NCBI RefSeq assembly: GCF_009720745.1
Contig: NZ_WNKX01000005.1
Span: 248,001-312,000, forward strand
Origin: Massilia eburnea
GTDB taxonomy: Bacteria > Pseudomonadota > Gammaproteobacteria > Burkholderiales > Burkholderiaceae_D
Length of the DNA: 64,000 nucleotides
Direction: 5' to 3'
Within the stretch, counting starts at the first letter, position 1. Every line of letters starts with the position of its first letter. Of the stretch, positions 1 through 9,838 are shown one piece after another. The notes below the pieces were generated by a model. That model did not search any database. It was not told the DNA's origin and saw only the letters and a list, made by a program, of their open reading frames with translations. Position numbers and translations under genes: made by a program.

Positions 1-654
1 ACGATCGAAGACCCGGTCGAGTACCAGCTGCCGGGCATCCTGCAGATCCCGGTCAACGAGAAAAAAGGCCTGACTTTCGCCAAGGGCCTGCGCTCGATCC
101 TGCGCCACGACCCGGACAAGATCATGGTGGGTGAGATCCGCGACCGCGAGACGGCGGAAATCGCCGTGCAGTCCGCGCTGACCGGCCACCTGGTGCTGAC
201 CACCGTTCACGCCAACAACGTGTTCGACGTGTTCGGCCGCTTCACCCACATGGGCATCGATCCGTATGCCTTCGTGTCGGCGCTGAACGGCATCTGGGCG
301 CAGCGCCTGGTGCGCATCAATTGCCCGCATTGCGCGGTGGAGGTGACGCCTTCCGACGAGGAGCTGGCCAGCGTCGGCCTGGCGCGCGGCGATGTCTACG
401 AATACAGCTTCAAGGAAGGCAAGGGTTGCGGCGACTGCCGCGGCACCGGCTTCAAGGGACGCCGCTCGATCGCGGAAATCCTGACCCTTAACGATGAAAT
501 CCGCGAACTGATCGTGGAAAAACGGCCAATCCGCCAGATCAAGGCCGCCGCCTATGCCAACGGCACCCGCAGCCTGCGCCACGCCGCGCTGGAGCTGGTG
601 CGGCGCGGCGATACCACCCTGGCGGAAATCAAGCGGGTGACTTTGCATGCTTAA
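1..654 (+). CDS. Type II secretion / type IV pilus-like assembly ATPase (GspE/PilB family), 5' end missing
   Basis: The reading frame is open from base 1, so the N-terminus and the Walker A P-loop lie outside the window. What remains starts at a TIEDPVEY motif (Asp box region), followed by the Walker B region and HDPDKIMVGEIRD, the His box around residue 68, and a tetracysteine zinc motif (CPHC at about 108 and CGDC at about 143) typical of GspE/PilB. The family hydrolyses ATP at the cytoplasmic face to drive pseudopilus or pilus assembly. The stop overlaps the next gene by 8 bases, and it heads an operon of PilM/N/O/P-like, secretin and pseudopilin genes. I cannot decide between a T2SS, an MSHA-like pilus or a variant system from this fragment. 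Confidence 0.9.
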   Translation, partial: TIEDPVEYQLPGILQIPVNEKKGLTFAKGLRSILRHDPDKIMVGEIRDRETAEIAVQSALTGHLVLTTVHANNVFDVFGRFTHMGIDPYAFVSALNGIWAQRLVRINCPHCAVEVTPSDEELASVGLARGDVYEYSFKEGKGCGDCRGTGFKGRRSIAEILTLNDEIRELIVEKRPIRQIKAAAYANGTRSLRHAALELVRRGDTTLAEIKRVTLHA

Positions 655-1468
655 GAACTTCACACAGTCGCTGCGCATCGACGTGACGCCGCAAGCCTTG
701 CGCCTGCTGCGGGTACGGCGCTGGAGCAAGGCGGCGCCGGAGCTGCTGGCAGAACAGCCGTTTGCGCCTGGCCCCGGCAGCGCGTTTGCCGTGGGTTCAG
801 TGGCCACCGCAGCGAGCCTGTCGCCGAACGCAGTAGCCGAGGTGTTTGCTGGTGCGCTGGCTGCCCTGCTGGCGGGCCAGCAAGCCGCCGGCTCGGCCGC
901 TTGCTTTGTATTGTCCGACGAACTGGTGCGCCTGTGGCAGGTGACACCGCCGGTGCAGGCGGCACGACTGGCCGACCTGGAAGGCGCCACGGCGCTGCGC
1001 TTCCACACGCTGTACGGCGAGACGCCGGCCGCCTGGCACGTCAGCGCCGACTGGAACGCCGCCGCTCCCTTCATGGCCGCCGCCATCCCGCGCCTGCTGA
1101 AAAGCGTCATTGACAACAGCGCCGCCCAGCATGGACTGACTGTCACCGCCGTGCTGCCGAATTTCGTGGCGGCCTGGAACCGCCATGCCGGCGACCTGAA
1201 AAACGGCGCATGGTTCGGCGTGGCGCAAGCCAATGTGCTGGCCCTGGCCGCCTGCGAGGGTGGGCAGTTGCGGGCATTGCGGCATATCGCGATCCCGCAC
1301 GGCGCCGATCATTATTGGCTGACGCAGGCCGCACAGCGCGAAGCCTTGCTGCTTGGGCTGGAGCCGCCATCGCTGATCCAGCTGAGCGGCGAAGTGCCGG
1401 CCGCCCTGGCCAAGCCTGCCAGCAGCGACAAGCATATCGCCACCGCAGCCCTGGGAGCTGCAGCATGA
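647..1468 (+). CDS. PilM/GspL/MshI-like inner-membrane assembly protein (tentative)
   Basis: A 273-residue protein with no confident family motif of its own. It begins LRIDVTPQALRLLRV, resembling the first strand of the actin-like PilM/MshI fold, and lies between an assembly ATPase and PilN/PilO-like proteins, the slot PilM, GspL or MshI occupies. Those proteins link the ATPase to the periplasmic components. The start overlaps the ATPase stop by 8 bases and the stop overlaps the next start by 4, indicating translational coupling. Function is assigned mainly by position. Confidence 0.55.
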   Translation: MLKNFTQSLRIDVTPQALRLLRVRRWSKAAPELLAEQPFAPGPGSAFAVGSVATAASLSPNAVAEVFAGALAALLAGQQAAGSAACFVLSDELVRLWQVTPPVQAARLADLEGATALRFHTLYGETPAAWHVSADWNAAAPFMAAAIPRLLKSVIDNSAAQHGLTVTAVLPNFVAAWNRHAGDLKNGAWFGVAQANVLALAACEGGQLRALRHIAIPHGADHYWLTQAAQREALLLGLEPPSLIQLSGEVPAALAKPASSDKHIATAALGAAA

Positions 1469-2010
1469 AGCCGATGCGGATCGATTTCGCCACGCCGGGC
1501 TGGCGCGCCGTGCTGTACCGCGCCCATCCCGCCGTGCTGGCGGCGGGCGTCCTTGGCGCGCTGTTGCTGGTAACTGGCGCAGCAACCGGTGTGCAGGCTA
1601 CAAAGAAGCAGGCGGCACGCGAGGAGAGCCTGCGCGCCCAGCAGCGCATGCAGGCCGCAGCTGCGCGCATCCCTGAACGCAAGCCCGAAACAGCGATTCC
1701 CGAAGCGCAGGCAGTGGCCGTCAACGCCGCCATCCTGCAACTGAACCTGCCCTGGCGCCAGCTGCAGGATGCGATTGCAGCCGCCAACACGCCCGCCGTG
1801 GCCTTGCTGGCGCTGGATCCCGATCCACGCAAGCAGACGCTGAAAATCACGGCCGAGGCAAAGAACAGCGACGATATGGTCGGCTACATCGAGCAATTGA
1901 AGCAGCAGGAGTTCTTTAGCGGCGCGTCCCTGCTGCGCCATGAAGTCAATGAGCAGGACCCGAACCATCCTTTGCGGTTCCAGGTCGAAGTGCAATGGAG
2001 AGCGCGATGA
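1465..2010 (+). CDS. PilN-like fimbrial assembly protein
   Basis: A 181-residue protein with a short cytoplasmic N-terminus, one transmembrane helix at about residues 26-46 (AGVLGALLLVTGAATG), a coiled segment rich in Glu/Arg/Gln and a C-terminal ferredoxin-like region. This is the PilN architecture. PilN pairs with PilO as a periplasmic heterodimer linking PilM to the secretin complex. I chose the ATG at 1465, which overlaps the preceding stop, rather than the long upstream in-frame extension lying inside the previous gene. The stop overlaps the next start (ATGA). Confidence 0.65.
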   Translation: MKPMRIDFATPGWRAVLYRAHPAVLAAGVLGALLLVTGAATGVQATKKQAAREESLRAQQRMQAAAARIPERKPETAIPEAQAVAVNAAILQLNLPWRQLQDAIAAANTPAVALLALDPDPRKQTLKITAEAKNSDDMVGYIEQLKQQEFFSGASLLRHEVNEQDPNHPLRFQVEVQWRAR

Positions 2011-2537
2011 ACGCCGCCGCCCTGATGCTGCGCGTACGCATTGCCGCCATGCGCCTCGGCGCAGCCGGTTGCATAGCATTGGCGGTGCTGCTGGCTGGCG
2101 CCGCGGCACTGGCGTGGTCGCTCAAGGCGCGCCAGCTGGCTTATGAGCCCCTGCCGCCGGCACCGGCCCAGCTGACGCAAGCGGCGCCGCCGCCGACTGC
2201 CAACGAAAACCTGGCCCACTTCTACGACACGCTGGGCGAGAAACGCCATGCCGAGCAGCAGGTCAAGCAGCTGTTCGATATCGCCGCCAAGACCGGGCTG
2301 GCGCTGGACCAGGGCGATTACAAATTCAGCGTGGACAAGGCCAGCCGCGTGGCTGCCTACCAGGTCACGCTGCCGGTGAAAGGCGCCTACCAGAATATCT
2401 GGCAATTCAGCCTGCAGGCGTTGACTGCGATTCCCTTCGCATCGCTGGACGATATCGCTTTCCGCCGCGAGACGATCAGCGAGCCAGTCGTGGAGGCGCG
2501 TTTGCGTTTCACCTTGTACCTGAAGGATAAGCCATGA
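2007..2537 (+). CDS. PilO/GspM-like assembly protein
   Basis: A 176-residue protein with an N-terminal membrane helix (AAGCIALAVLLAGAAALAW, about residues 15-33), a proline-rich linker and a periplasmic domain. Size, single helix and position after the PilN-like gene fit PilO or GspM. The start at 2007 overlaps the previous stop by 4 bases and the gene ends overlapping the next start. The C-terminus resembles the ferredoxin-like repeat of PilO, but assignment rests largely on gene order. Confidence 0.6.
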   Translation: MNAAALMLRVRIAAMRLGAAGCIALAVLLAGAAALAWSLKARQLAYEPLPPAPAQLTQAAPPPTANENLAHFYDTLGEKRHAEQQVKQLFDIAAKTGLALDQGDYKFSVDKASRVAAYQVTLPVKGAYQNIWQFSLQALTAIPFASLDDIAFRRETISEPVVEARLRFTLYLKDKP

Positions 2538-3100
2538 AGCCGCGCCATATCCTGATGGGCGTGGCGCTGGCTGGCGCCGCTGCGCTGGTAGTCTTTGGCG
2601 ACAAGTCGCCCAGCAATACCGTGGCGGAAGCAGTCGACCGACGCCCGCCCCGCGCGCCAAGCGCCGCGGCGGCTGCGACGACCGTGATGGCCGCGCCGGC
2701 ATCCGCCGCGGCGCGACCCGGTGAAACGTCGATCCTGCGCCTGGTGCCGCGCGAGGAATTAATCGGCGATGCCGGCGAAGGCTCCTTCAAGAGCAAGGAC
2801 GGGGTCTTTGGGGGCCAGTCGTGGAACCCGCCGCCACCGCCGCCAACCGCAGCGGAACTGCATCCGGCGCCGCCGCCACCGCCCACCGCGCCGCCGCTGC
2901 CGTTCCAGTATCTCGGCAAGGCGGCCGCCGACGGCCAGTGGGAAGTCTACCTTGGCCGCGGCGAACAGACTTTCGTGGTGCATAAAGGCGAGCAGATCGA
3001 AGGCGTCTACCGCGTAGATGCGATTGCCCCGCCAACCCTGACTTTGACCTACCTGCCCATGAACCAGGTGCAGCAGCTAAATATTGGAGTGATTGAGTGA
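2534..3100 (+). CDS. PilP/GspC-like periplasmic protein with proline-rich linker
   Basis: A 188-residue protein with an N-terminal membrane anchor or signal (IGVALAGAAALVVFG-like stretch, residues 7-21), a long low-complexity Ala/Pro linker with runs of consecutive prolines (about residues 96-120), and a small C-terminal beta domain containing FQYLGKAAADGQWEVYLGRG. That domain resembles the homology region of PilP/GspC, which contacts the secretin N0 domain. It directly precedes the secretin and overlaps it by 4 bases. The poly-proline linker probably spans the periplasm or peptidoglycan. Confidence 0.6.
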   Translation: MKPRHILMGVALAGAAALVVFGDKSPSNTVAEAVDRRPPRAPSAAAAATTVMAAPASAAARPGETSILRLVPREELIGDAGEGSFKSKDGVFGGQSWNPPPPPPTAAELHPAPPPPPTAPPLPFQYLGKAAADGQWEVYLGRGEQTFVVHKGEQIEGVYRVDAIAPPTLTLTYLPMNQVQQLNIGVIE

Positions 3101-5094
3101 AGCCAAGTCTGAGAACGCTGACCCTGTCGGTCATGGTGCTGGCGCTGTCCGGCTGCGCCGCCGACATGGCCTATCGCGATGGCCGCGAGCTGGTCGAGAA
3201 AGACCAGGTGGAAGCCGGCCTGTTGAAATACCAGGAAGCGATCAAACACGATCCGGACAACGCCCTTTATCGCAAGGCTTACCTGGACGCGCGCGACCGT
3301 GCCAGCACGCGCCTGCTGGAACAGGCCGACCGCATGGTCAATGAAGGCAAATACGGACCGGCAGGGCAGAATTACCAGCGCGTGCTGGGAATGAACCCGC
3401 AGAACGAACGGGCGCGCGCCGGCTTGCGCGCACTGGAAATGGCCGACCGCCACGACAAGCTGCTGGCGCAGGCGAGCGCCTCGCTGGAGCAAAAGGACTT
3501 CGATGCGGCCAAGAGCCGTGTCGGCACCGTGCTGTCTGAGAATCCGGACAATGTGCGCGGCCGTGCCCTGATGCGCACGATCAATGAGCAGATGCCGCAG
3601 GCGTCGCCTGAGACGGGACTGTCCAAGGCGTACAAGACGCCGATCACGATCGAATTCCGCGAGGCGCCGCTGAAGCAGGTGTTCGACGTCATCTCGCGCC
3701 GTTCCGGCCTGAACTTCATCTTCGACAAGGACGTCAAGAGCGACGCCCGCACCACCATCCTGCTGAAAAACAGCACGGTGGAATCGGCCATCTATTTCCT
3801 GCTGATGACCAACCAGCTGGAGCAGCAGGTCATGGACAGCAACACCATCCTGATCTACCCCAATTCCGCGGCCAAGCTGAAGGAGTACCAGGAAACGGTA
3901 GTGCGTACCTTCTACCTGTCCAATGCCGAGGCGAAGACCGTTGCCAACACGCTCAAGACCATCCTCAAGTCGCGCGATGTGGTGGCGGATGAAAAGCTCA
4001 ACCTCGTCATCCTGCGCGACAGCGCCGATGCAGTGAAGCTGGCCGAGAAGATCGTGGCCATGCAGGACCAGTCCGAGCCCGAAGTCATGCTGGACGTGGA
4101 GATCCTGGAAATCAATCGCAGCCGGCTGCTGGACCTGGGCGTGGAATGGCCAAGCTCCGTTGGCCTGACGATCCTGAACAGCGACAAGAAGTCCACCCCG
4201 CTGACCTTGCGCGACCTGGATTTCATCAACCGCAACTATATCGGCATCAGTCCGCTGAGCGCGACCATCAACGCCAACCGGACCGATGGCGACACCAACC
4301 TGCTGGCGAGTCCCCGCATCCGTGTGCGCAACAAGGAGAAGGCGAAAGTCGTGATCGGCCAGAAGGTGCCGGTGATTACGACCACCGTGTCGCCGGGTAC
4401 GCAGGGCTTCGCTTTCGAATCTGTGAGCTATGTCGACGTGGGCCTGACCCTGAATGCGGAACCGACCATCTACCTCAATAACGAAGTGGGCATCCGCATT
4501 TCGCTGGAAGTATCCAGCCTGCTCGGCAAGGTGCAGACCGCATCGGGCACCACCGCCTACCAGATCGGCACGCGCCAGGCCTCCACCTTCCTGCAGCTGA
4601 AGGATGGCGAAAACCAGGTGCTGGCCGGCTTGATCAACAACGAGGAGCGCAGCTCGGCCAACCGCGTGCCGGGCCTGGGCGATATCCCTGTGCTGGGCCG
4701 CCTGTTTGGCTCGCAGACGGACGACAAGCAAAAGACCGAGATCGTGCTGTCGATCACGCCGCACCTGGTGCGCAACCTGCAGCGTCCGGAAGTGTCGGCC
4801 GCCGAATTCTCGGCCGGCACGGAAGCCAACTTCCGCCGCAAGCCGGACGTGACGCCGCGCCAGACCGTCGTGTTACCAGGCGCCCGTCCTGCCGGCGGAG
4901 CAGTGCAGCCGGCGCCCGGCGCCGTTCCCGCAGCAGTGCCGGCCGCGGTCGCCACGCCGGCTGCAGAGGCCATCCCGCCGGCGCCGCCGGCCGTGCAGGG
5001 CCTGCCGCTGTCGACGCCCCAGCCCGGCCCAGCATCGAGCGTGACCAAGCCGCGCCCGGCGCCGGCGCAAAACGGCACGGAGAGCAAGGAATAA
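3097..5094 (+). CDS. Outer-membrane secretin (GspD/PilQ/MshL family) with TPR-like N-terminus, lipoprotein
   Basis: A 665-residue secretin forming the outer-membrane gate. The GTG start at 3097 has a GGAG ribosome site and overlaps the preceding stop. The signal peptide ends in a lipobox (ALSGC), so it is probably a lipoprotein. Residues 25-165 contain TPR-like repeats ([19 protein letters not shown]). Then come an N0/STN-type domain (about 180-260), an N1-type domain (about 265-340) and the secretin core (about 345-570) with [14 protein letters not shown], the family signature. The last 80 residues are a Pro/Ala-rich tail. TPR-secretin fusions of this kind are seen in Burkholderiales secretion operons. 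Confidence 0.9.
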   Translation: MKPSLRTLTLSVMVLALSGCAADMAYRDGRELVEKDQVEAGLLKYQEAIKHDPDNALYRKAYLDARDRASTRLLEQADRMVNEGKYGPAGQNYQRVLGMNPQNERARAGLRALEMADRHDKLLAQASASLEQKDFDAAKSRVGTVLSENPDNVRGRALMRTINEQMPQASPETGLSKAYKTPITIEFREAPLKQVFDVISRRSGLNFIFDKDVKSDARTTILLKNSTVESAIYFLLMTNQLEQQVMDSNTILIYPNSAAKLKEYQETVVRTFYLSNAEAKTVANTLKTILKSRDVVADEKLNLVILRDSADAVKLAEKIVAMQDQSEPEVMLDVEILEINRSRLLDLGVEWPSSVGLTILNSDKKSTPLTLRDLDFINRNYIGISPLSATINANRTDGDTNLLASPRIRVRNKEKAKVVIGQKVPVITTTVSPGTQGFAFESVSYVDVGLTLNAEPTIYLNNEVGIRISLEVSSLLGKVQTASGTTAYQIGTRQASTFLQLKDGENQVLAGLINNEERSSANRVPGLGDIPVLGRLFGSQTDDKQKTEIVLSITPHLVRNLQRPEVSAAEFSAGTEANFRRKPDVTPRQTVVLPGARPAGGAVQPAPGAVPAAVPAAVATPAAEAIPPAPPAVQGLPLSTPQPGPASSVTKPRPAPAQNGTESKE

Positions 5095-5096
5095 GC

Positions 5097-5567
5097 ATGC
5101 GCGCGCGTGGATTCACCCTGATCGAATTGCTGGTGACGCTGGCCATCCTTGGCCTGCTCGCCACGCTGGCGATTCCGGTCGGCCAGACCGTGGTCCAGCG
5201 CCGCAACGAACAGGAACTGCGCAGCGCGCTGCATGTGATCCGCAAGGCGCTGGATGACTACAAGGTAGCCTACGACGAAGGCCGGATCGCCAAATCGATC
5301 ACCGGCAACGGCTATCCGCGCACGCTGGAAACCCTGGTGGAAGGCGTGGTGGACCAGCGCAATCCAAAACGCACCAAAATCTTCTTCCTGCGCCGCATCC
5401 CGCGCGACCCGTTCAATACCGACAGCAATGCCGGCAATGGCGCGACCTGGGGCAAGCGCAGCTACGCCAGCGAGGCCGACGACCCGCGCGAGGGCGAGGA
5501 TGTGTTCGACGTGTATTCGACTTCGGAGCAGGTAGGCCTGAACGGCGTGCCTTACAAGAAATGGTGA
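5097..5567 (+). CDS. Type II secretion-like pseudopilin, GspG type
   Basis: A 156-residue prepilin with a five-residue leader ending MRARG before the mature [13 protein letters not shown] helix, including the conserved Glu+5, so it should be cleaved and N-methylated by a prepilin peptidase not present here. The body contains a GspG-like region with [11 protein letters not shown], resembling the calcium-binding loop of major pseudopilins. It starts two bases after the secretin stop and overlaps the next pseudopilin by 7 bases. Confidence 0.85.
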   Translation: MRARGFTLIELLVTLAILGLLATLAIPVGQTVVQRRNEQELRSALHVIRKALDDYKVAYDEGRIAKSITGNGYPRTLETLVEGVVDQRNPKRTKIFFLRRIPRDPFNTDSNAGNGATWGKRSYASEADDPREGEDVFDVYSTSEQVGLNGVPYKKW

Positions 5568-5935
5568 ACAAGAAGGGCTTTACGCTGATCGAGCTGCTGG
5601 TGGTGCTGGGCATTATCGCCTTGCTGCTGACGCTCGCTGCGCCCCGTTATTTCCCCAGCGTGGACAAGACCAAGGAAACCATCCTGGCCGACAATTTGCG
5701 CAGTACGCGCGCCATCATCGACCAGTACTACGGCGATACAGGCAAGTTCCCGGACAGCCTGGAGCAGCTGGTAGAGAAAAAATACCTGCGCGCTTTGCCG
5801 ATCGACCCGATCACCGAAAAGAGCGACAGCTGGGTGATCGTGCCGCCGGACGACGTAACCAAAGGCAGCGTGGCAGACATCAAGAGCGGAGCGCCCGGCA
5901 ATGACCGCAACGGCAAGCCCTATTCGGAATGGTAG
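5561..5935 (+). CDS. Second type II secretion-like pseudopilin, GspG/H type
   Basis: A 124-residue prepilin with leader MVNKKG followed by [19 protein letters not shown], Glu+5 present. The short body contains [18 protein letters not shown], again like the GspG core. It overlaps the preceding gene by 7 bases and the next gene by 35. Two adjacent GspG-like pseudopilins suggest duplication and specialisation inside the operon. Confidence 0.85.
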   Translation: MVNKKGFTLIELLVVLGIIALLLTLAAPRYFPSVDKTKETILADNLRSTRAIIDQYYGDTGKFPDSLEQLVEKKYLRALPIDPITEKSDSWVIVPPDDVTKGSVADIKSGAPGNDRNGKPYSEW

Positions 5936-6704
5936 CTCGCAGGGGTTCACCTACGTCAGCGTAGTGATCCTGGTGACCATCATCGGCCTGGTTGGGGCGC
6001 TTTCGCTGCGGCTTGGCACGTCCATCCAGCGCGCCCTGGCCGAACAGGCTTTGCTCGACATCGGCATCGAATACAGCAATGCGCTGGCCAGTTATGCGGC
6101 CGCCACGCCGCAGGGCCAGCCCAACTACCCCAAGTCTTTCGCCGAACTGCTGAAGGATCCGCGCTTTCCGCAATTGAAGCGCCATTTGCGCCGCGTCTAC
6201 GTCGACCCGATGACGGGCAAGGCGGAGTGGGGGATTGTGAAAGCGACCGAGAGCGGCGGGATTCTGTCGATCTACAGCCTGTCGAAGGCGGTGCCGATCA
6301 AGATCGGCAATTTCCCGGCGCGTTTCTCGGCGTTCGAAGGCCGGACCAGCTACGCCGACTGGAAATTCAGCGGCGAGGGTGTGCAGTTGCCGGGCACGAA
6401 AGGCGGCGACGGCCAGCAAGCGGGCCAGCAGCCGGGCCAGCCGAACAAGCCTGGCGCCGGCATGCCGCCAAGTCCGATGACCGGCGGCACGCAGCCAGGC
6501 ACGCCGATTGGCGGCAAGCCAGGAACGCCGCAACAGGACCAATCCAAGCCTGCCGAGCCGCAGCCGGCGCCGGCGCCCGAGCCGGAACCACCCCAGGAGC
6601 CGCCGCAGGAACCGCAAGAGGCGCCGCCTGAGCCATCGCCGGCGCCGGCGCAGCCTGATGAACCGGCACGCGACGAGGCGCCTGCGCCATCGAAGCGCAG
6701 TTGA
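5901..6704 (+). CDS. Minor pseudopilin-like protein with long Pro/Gln-rich tail, lacking Glu+5
   Basis: A 267-residue protein with a 15-residue leader ending in Gly, then FTYVSVVILVTIIGLVGAL as the hydrophobic helix. The residue at mature position 5 is Ser rather than the usual Glu, as is known for the GspK-type tip pseudopilin, though the protein is otherwise not clearly GspK. Residues 160-267 are low complexity, rich in Pro, Gly, Gln and Ala/Glu. It overlaps the previous gene by 35 bases and abuts murJ tail to tail with no space between stop codons. Confidence 0.65.
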   Translation: MTATASPIRNGSSQGFTYVSVVILVTIIGLVGALSLRLGTSIQRALAEQALLDIGIEYSNALASYAAATPQGQPNYPKSFAELLKDPRFPQLKRHLRRVYVDPMTGKAEWGIVKATESGGILSIYSLSKAVPIKIGNFPARFSAFEGRTSYADWKFSGEGVQLPGTKGGDGQQAGQQPGQPNKPGAGMPPSPMTGGTQPGTPIGGKPGTPQQDQSKPAEPQPAPAPEPEPPQEPPQEPQEAPPEPSPAPAQPDEPARDEAPAPSKRS

Positions 6705-8249
<1,545 letters not shown>

Positions 8250-8293
8250 GGGCGCAGATTATAGCGAAACCAGCAACGGCCCGACATTTTGAA

Positions 8294-8322
8294 TTGCCCT
8301 GGCAGCAAAACCCCGTTATAAT
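8294..8322 (+). promoter_or_regulatory. Sigma-70 promoter for rpsT
   Basis: A -35 element TTGCCC at 8294-8299 and a perfect -10 TATAAT at 8317-8322 are separated by 17 bases. Transcription would begin near 8329, leaving a leader of about 115 bases before rpsT. The S20 leader is a place for translational autoregulation in other bacteria, but no specific structure was established here. Confidence 0.75.
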
Positions 8323-8444
8323 TTAAGGCTGTACAGAATTCAGTAAGGCAGGCAGCGACGTTCAGCCGGCTCTGAAAACACCGCACCGGTTTGGCAAACG
8401 CTATTGTTTGCAAACGAACTTTGACAACGAATTAGGATTCTCAA

Positions 8445-8711
8445 ATGGCAAATACCGCACAAGCGCGCAAACGCGCTCGTCAAGCAGTCAAGCAAAACGC
8501 TCACAACTCCGCTCAGCGTTCGACCCTGCGTACCGCTATCAAAGCTGTTCGCAAGGCTATCCAGGCTGGCGACAAAGCTGCTGCTACCACCATCTTCCAG
8601 GCTTCCGTGTCGACCATCGACTCGATCGCTGACAAGAAAATCATCCACAAGAACAAGGCTGCTCGTCACAAGAGCCGTCTGGCAGCTGCCCTGAAGGCAC
8701 TGTCCGCCTAA
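8445..8711 (+). CDS. rpsT: 30S ribosomal protein S20
   Basis: An 88-residue, strongly basic protein, [20 protein letters not shown] at the start, that binds 16S rRNA in the small subunit. The sequence is unmistakable S20 and of normal length. It is a single-gene unit with its own promoter and a strong terminator. Its codon use is more biased (CTG, GCT, AAG) than its neighbours, as expected for a highly expressed gene. Confidence 0.98.
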   Translation: MANTAQARKRARQAVKQNAHNSAQRSTLRTAIKAVRKAIQAGDKAAATTIFQASVSTIDSIADKKIIHKNKAARHKSRLAAALKALSA

Positions 8712-8756
8712 GTTCGTGTGCTGGCGGCACTAGCCGCCAAACAGGTGTACCGGAAT

Positions 8757-8789
8757 AACCCGCATGGCATTGCGCCATAGCGGGTTTTT
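8757..8789 (+). terminator. Rho-independent terminator of rpsT
   Basis: The arm 8757-8768 (AACCCGC then ATGGC) pairs with 874-8786 equivalents at 8774-8778 and 8780-8786 with a single bulged A at 8779, a 5-base loop, then a T-run. Confidence 0.85.
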
Positions 8790-8799
8790 CGCTTTCTGC

Positions 8800-9096
8800 T
8801 TACTTCATCGAAGCAGCCATGGAAGCGGCCATCGAGGCGGAAGAAGCTGCCGATGCGGCAGCGGAGGCTGCGGCGGAGGCGGATTTCTTGGCTTTCTTGG
8901 CCGATTTCTTGGCGGCGGCAGCGTCCGAAGCAGCGGCCGACGCGGCCGAGGCGGCGGAAGCCATTGGCGCCGCCGAAGCCATCGAGGCTGCCGAAGCTGC
9001 GGCCGAAGCCGAGGCCGAACCTTTCATGTGATGGTCGGCAGCGTAGGCGGAGAAGGAAAGCAGGGAGGCAAGCAGCACGACAGTAGTCTTAGACAT
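8800..9096 (-). CDS. Ala/Ser-rich low-complexity exported protein
   Basis: A 98-residue protein with a clear signal peptide (MSKTTVVLLASLLSFSAYA, cut after AYA) and a mature part built almost only of Ala and Ser with some Met, Lys and Pro, including SAAAS-type repeats and a basic centre (KKSAKKAKKS). A good ribosome site (AAGGAG, 7 bases upstream of the ATG) supports this strand over the equally long low-complexity frame on the other strand. No known family recognised. It may be periplasmic or cell-surface filler, and the repeat tract may vary in length between strains. Confidence 0.7.
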   Translation of the reverse strand: MSKTTVVLLASLLSFSAYAADHHMKGSASASAAASAASMASAAPMASAASAASAAASDAAAAKKSAKKAKKSASAAASAAASAASSASMAASMAASMK

Positions 9097-9172
9097 GACG
9101 AACTCCTTTTATAGTGGATGCAGGTTCAGGTGAACCTGATTCATCAACGCTGCTGGAACTTGCCTGGTTGAC

Positions 9173-9736
9173 TTATTTTGTCTTGAAGTCGTCCGGCGAG
9201 ACTTCCATCCACTCGCCGGGAAGCAGTGGATGGCTGGCCAGGGAAATGCCGCCGATGGCCGAGCGCACCAGGCGCAAGGTGGGGTGGCCGATGGCCGCCG
9301 TCATGCGGCGCACCTGGCGGTTCTTCCCCTCTTGCAAAGTGATCGCCAGCCAGGAGGTCGGCTGGTCGGCGCGCTGGCGGATCGGCGGGTTGCGTGGCCA
9401 CAGCCAGCCCGGCTCGGCGATGCGCATCGCCTGGCAGGGCAGGGTGGTGAAGTCGCCCAGGTCGAGCGGCGCCTGCAGGCGCGCCATGGCGGCGGCCTCG
9501 GGCACGCCTTCCACTTGCACCAGGTAGGTCTTGGCTTCCTTGCGGTCGGGGTGGGCGATCCGGTGCTGCAGCTTGCCGTCATCGGTCATCAGCATCAGGC
9601 CCTCGCTGTCGTAGTCGAGGCGGCCGGCCGGGTAAACGTTCGGGATCTTGATGTAGTCGGCCAGCGTTTCCTTATCTCCGGAGGGGGAAAACTGGCACAA
9701 TACCTGAAAAGGTTTATTAAAAAGTATCAGAGGCAT
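9173..9736 (-). CDS. rluE: RsuA/RluE-family 23S rRNA pseudouridine synthase
   Basis: A 187-residue RNA-modifying enzyme. The catalytic motif GRLDYDSEGLMLMT (Asp at about residue 41) and the downstream EGKNRQVRRM motif define the RsuA/RluB/E/F family. There is no N-terminal S4 domain and the size matches RluE, which converts U2457 of E. coli 23S rRNA to pseudouridine. The exact target in this organism is inferred from family resemblance. It is divergent from icd. Confidence 0.85.
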   Translation of the reverse strand: MPLILFNKPFQVLCQFSPSGDKETLADYIKIPNVYPAGRLDYDSEGLMLMTDDGKLQHRIAHPDRKEAKTYLVQVEGVPEAAAMARLQAPLDLGDFTTLPCQAMRIAEPGWLWPRNPPIRQRADQPTSWLAITLQEGKNRQVRRMTAAIGHPTLRLVRSAIGGISLASHPLLPGEWMEVSPDDFKTK

Positions 9737-9838
9737 AGGTAGCTAGTATAGCGCCCAGTAAAATACTGGTGCATAATGTGGAACGCTTGTGTCTTATGTC
9801 TTATAGAAGACTGCAAAAACCCTTCTTCGGAGAACACG

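Noticed and set aside
8819-9031. An Ala/Glu-rich plus-strand frame
   Set aside because: It is the complement of the Ala/Ser-rich secreted protein, which has a signal peptide and a ribosome site.
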